Shown here one piece after another: positions 31,719 to 33,334 of a stretch of DNA of 33,334 nt. The DNA is taken from assembly GCA_005882255.1 (NCBI GenBank), contig VBEZ01000106.1, positions 1-33,334 of the forward strand, read 5' to 3'. Position 1 is the first letter of the stretch. Every line of letters begins with the position of its first letter. The translations under genes and the position numbers were made by a program. This DNA is from Chloroflexota bacterium (GTDB lineage: Bacteria; Chloroflexota; Limnocylindria; P2-11E). The notes under the pieces are model-generated. The model was not told the origin of the DNA and did no database searches. It saw only the letters and a list, made by a program, of their open reading frames with translations.

Positions 31719-32575
31719 GCGTCTCGTATCAGGGCCTGGCCGGTGCGTTCTCGGAGGCCGCCGCCGCGGCGCTGTTCCCCGACCAGAAGCTCCTGCCGCG
31801 TCGCACCTTCTCCGAGGTCTTCGACGCGCTCGAGAATGGAGAAGTCGACGCGGCGGTCGTGCCGGTGGAGAACACGCACGCTGGATCGGTCGCCGACGTG
31901 TACGACCTGCTGCGCAACCACAGCGGTGTCCGCATCGTCGCCGAGGCCGTCGTGCGCGTGCGTCATTGCCTTCTGGCCGTGCCCTGGGCGAGGATCGAGG
32001 ACATCAAGATCGCGCGCTCGCACCCGCAGGCGCTCGCGCAGGTCGAGGACTTCCTGCGCACGGCGAGGATCCAGCCGGAGGTCGCCTACGACACCGCGGG
32101 CGCGGCGGCCGACATCGCCGCGTCGGGCGATCGCACCGTCGCCGCGGTCGCGAGCCGCCGCGCCGCCGAGCGGTACGGGCTCAAAGTCCTCGCCGAGTCG
32201 ATCGAGACGAGCCCGGATAACTTCACGCGCTTCTTCGCGCTCGCGCGCGATGGCGACGACAGCGTGGCGCACCGCGTCCCCGCCGCGCTCCTCACCGGTC
32301 CGTGGAAGACGAGCGTCGTCTACGCCGCGGCGAACGTGCCCGGCGCGCTGACGCGCACGCTTCAGCCCTTCGCGACGGCCGGCGTGCAGCTGACGAAGAT
32401 CGAGTCACGGCCGAGCCGCGCCGGGCCCTGGGACTACGTCTTCTACCTCGACTTCGAGGCCGACCCGCGGACCTCGCCGGCGCGCGAGGCGCTCGCGCTG
32501 ATGCGGACGTGCTGCGAATGGGTGCAGCCGCTCGGGACGTACCGCGCCGCGACCACCGTGCTCGAGCCCGACTGA
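31694..32575 (+). CDS. pheA: Prephenate dehydratase with C-terminal ACT domain
   Basis: This enzyme converts prephenate to phenylpyruvate in phenylalanine synthesis. SVSYQGLAGAFSEAAAAALF opens the domain, VVPVENTHAGSVADVYDLL is the conserved PxEN...GSV motif, and NFTRFFAL contains the catalytic Thr-Arg-Phe. The ACT domain has PGALTRTLQPFA and KIESRPS (the ESRP Phe-binding motif), so feedback inhibition by phenylalanine is expected. There is no chorismate mutase domain. The start is uncertain: GTG 31694 is the first standard codon (293 residues), while CTG 31715, overlapping the ilvE stop as CTGA, better matches the usual N-terminus. Confidence 0.9.
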   Translation: MAHGGPALSVSYQGLAGAFSEAAAAALFPDQKLLPRRTFSEVFDALENGEVDAAVVPVENTHAGSVADVYDLLRNHSGVRIVAEAVVRVRHCLLAVPWARIEDIKIARSHPQALAQVEDFLRTARIQPEVAYDTAGAAADIAASGDRTVAAVASRRAAERYGLKVLAESIETSPDNFTRFFALARDGDDSVAHRVPAALLTGPWKTSVVYAAANVPGALTRTLQPFATAGVQLTKIESRPSRAGPWDYVFYLDFEADPRTSPAREALALMRTCCEWVQPLGTYRAATTVLEPD

Positions 32576-32666
32576 GCCGCGCGTAACGGGCGCACCAGCA
32601 CCCGGAAAGACACGTTGAGCGAAGGCAGGCGACGTACTCTTAGTCCGGGCTGAGGAGCGATAAGGG

Positions 32667-33290
32667 TTGGATCGACAGGGGACCGCGGAGGCACTCCAGC
32701 GTCTCGCCGACGAGGCGACGGCGCGCGAACCGTCGCTCGGAACGGTGCTCGCGCGGCTCGCCGACGCGGTGCGCGAGGGACGGACGACCGAGGCCGCCGC
32801 GTACACCGGCGCCGTCGACCCGCGCGGTCTGGCCGAGCTCCTCGCCGGCAAGCACTCGCGCCTATGGGCGGTGCTCGAGGTCATCCGGAACGTGCTCGTC
32901 TTCGCGCCGAAGGGATTCGACGGCCGCGTCGTGCTCAACTTCTCGTCGCTCGCGATCACCGACGCGAGCCTCATCGGCGTGCTCATCCTGCTGTCGCTCT
33001 CGCTGCACATCCGCAGCGAGATCCGTGACGCGCAGGTGCGCACGCGCGCGCTCTTGAAGGAATCGGAGATCCGCGCGCTCCTGGGTCACGTCTCGTCGCT
33101 CGGCGCGCTGGACTTCGGGACCGGCGACGCCGAATCGATCCTCGCGGACATGGCCGCCGAGGAGCGGCGCATCTACGAGCGCGCCGTCGAGCGCGAGGGT
33201 CAGCTGTTCGATCTCGAGGGTGTCGTCGAGAAGCTGCGCGATGCAGCCGTACGTCTCGAGCGCGCCGCCGATTCGCTCGCGCGGCGTTAG
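32667..33290 (+). CDS. Unrecognised protein with one membrane segment and coiled coil
   Basis: This 207-residue protein starts at TTG 32667 with GAGGAG nine bases before it. Residues 1-90 are mostly helical and charged (GTAEALQRLADEATAREPSL, LARLADAVREGRTTEAAAYT). Residues 91-112 (about SSLAITDASLIGVLILLSLSL) form a single hydrophobic segment. The rest, IRSEIRDAQVRTRALLKESE to VVEKLRDAAVRLERAADSLA, looks coiled-coil and may project from the membrane. I do not recognise the family. The 91-base gap after pheA holds a weak promoter-like TTGAGC, so it may be separately transcribed. Confidence 0.65.
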   Translation: MDRQGTAEALQRLADEATAREPSLGTVLARLADAVREGRTTEAAAYTGAVDPRGLAELLAGKHSRLWAVLEVIRNVLVFAPKGFDGRVVLNFSSLAITDASLIGVLILLSLSLHIRSEIRDAQVRTRALLKESEIRALLGHVSSLGALDFGTGDAESILADMAAEERRIYERAVEREGQLFDLEGVVEKLRDAAVRLERAADSLARR

Positions 33291-33293
33291 GCC

Positions 33294-33334
33294 ATGCCGG
33301 GCTCCGCGCACCGCAGCGTTTCCTTCAATCTCGC
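33294..33334 (+). CDS. Possible start of a further gene, cut by the window edge
   Basis: ATG 33294 lies three bases after the previous stop and reads MPGSAHRSVSFNL to the end of the window. The close spacing is normal for this genome, but only 13 codons are visible and no clear ribosome site is present. No function can be given. Confidence 0.3.
   Translation, partial: MPGSAHRSVSFNL

Noticed and set aside
1-33334. Mobile elements, CRISPR arrays, tRNA or rRNA genes
   Set aside because: No transposase, integrase or phage genes, no regularly spaced repeats, and no recognisable tRNA or rRNA sequence on either strand.

Overview
The window is high-G+C bacterial DNA (GC-rich third codon positions throughout) with very tight gene packing. 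Same-strand neighbours often join through ATGA, TAGTG or TGATG overlaps, convergent genes abut or overlap, and several genes use GTG or TTG starts. There are no rRNA, tRNA, CRISPR or transposase genes. The gene content suggests a free-living chemo-organotroph of the Terrabacteria group, for example Chloroflexota (Limnocylindria or Dormibacteria-like) or a deep actinobacterial line: a Tat-exported lipoprotein, aromatic acid and CoA-ester catabolism, an SPFH protein paired with a ribbon-helix-helix protein, and apparently leaderless transcripts. This taxonomic reading is an inference.

Layout. (1) 1-4029, minus strand: a Liv-type ABC importer (binding protein, livH, livM, livG, livF). livM and livG each carry an internal deletion plus frame break. 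(2) 4252-5326, plus strand: a membrane SPFH protein and a small ribbon-helix-helix protein, with a palindrome upstream. (3) 5298-8072, minus strand: enoyl-CoA hydratase, PaaG-type isomerase and 3-oxoadipyl-CoA-type thiolase in one operon. (4) 8185-10035, plus strand: a membrane GGDEF-EAL protein. (5) 10032-18005, minus strand: a run of a beta-CASP nuclease, cation diffusion facilitator, glutaredoxin-like protein, benzoate-CoA-ligase-type enzyme, acetyl-CoA-synthetase-type enzyme, a broken phosphotransferase and an Fpg/Nei-like protein. (6) 18016-19071, plus strand: a LOG-family protein. (7) 19019-21881, minus strand: enoyl-CoA hydratase, gctA, a broken Yip1 gene and gctB. (8) 21952-23657, plus strand: aldehyde dehydrogenase and a small zinc-ribbon protein. 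(9) 23670-28038, minus strand: small membrane protein, PLP enzyme, SDR, histidine kinase and KdpE-like regulator. (10) 28077-29727, plus strand: an ABC-2 exporter. (11) 29750-30470, minus strand: a SIMPL-domain protein with a frame break. (12) 30557-32575, plus strand: an apparent transcription attenuator followed by ilvE and pheA. (13) 32667-33290, plus strand: an unrecognised membrane/coiled-coil protein.

How the genes fit together. Two acyl-CoA ligases, three crotonase-family proteins, a thiolase, a two-subunit CoA-transferase and an aldehyde dehydrogenase together read as catabolism of aromatic or dicarboxylic acids through CoA thioesters toward acetyl-CoA and succinyl-CoA. The ring-attacking enzymes are not in the window. 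The Liv importer could bring in either amino acids or aromatic acids.

The three strongest points for a second look follow. First, a 24-codon leader peptide rich in Phe, Val and Ile codons, followed by a terminator hairpin, precedes ilvE-pheA, an operon for branched-chain amino acid and phenylalanine synthesis. Second, the GGDEF-EAL protein and the histidine kinase share a gap-free, colinear N-terminal membrane domain of about 180 residues. Third, at least five genes show a loss of conserved sequence plus a frame break, which is either gene decay or a systematic assembly defect.
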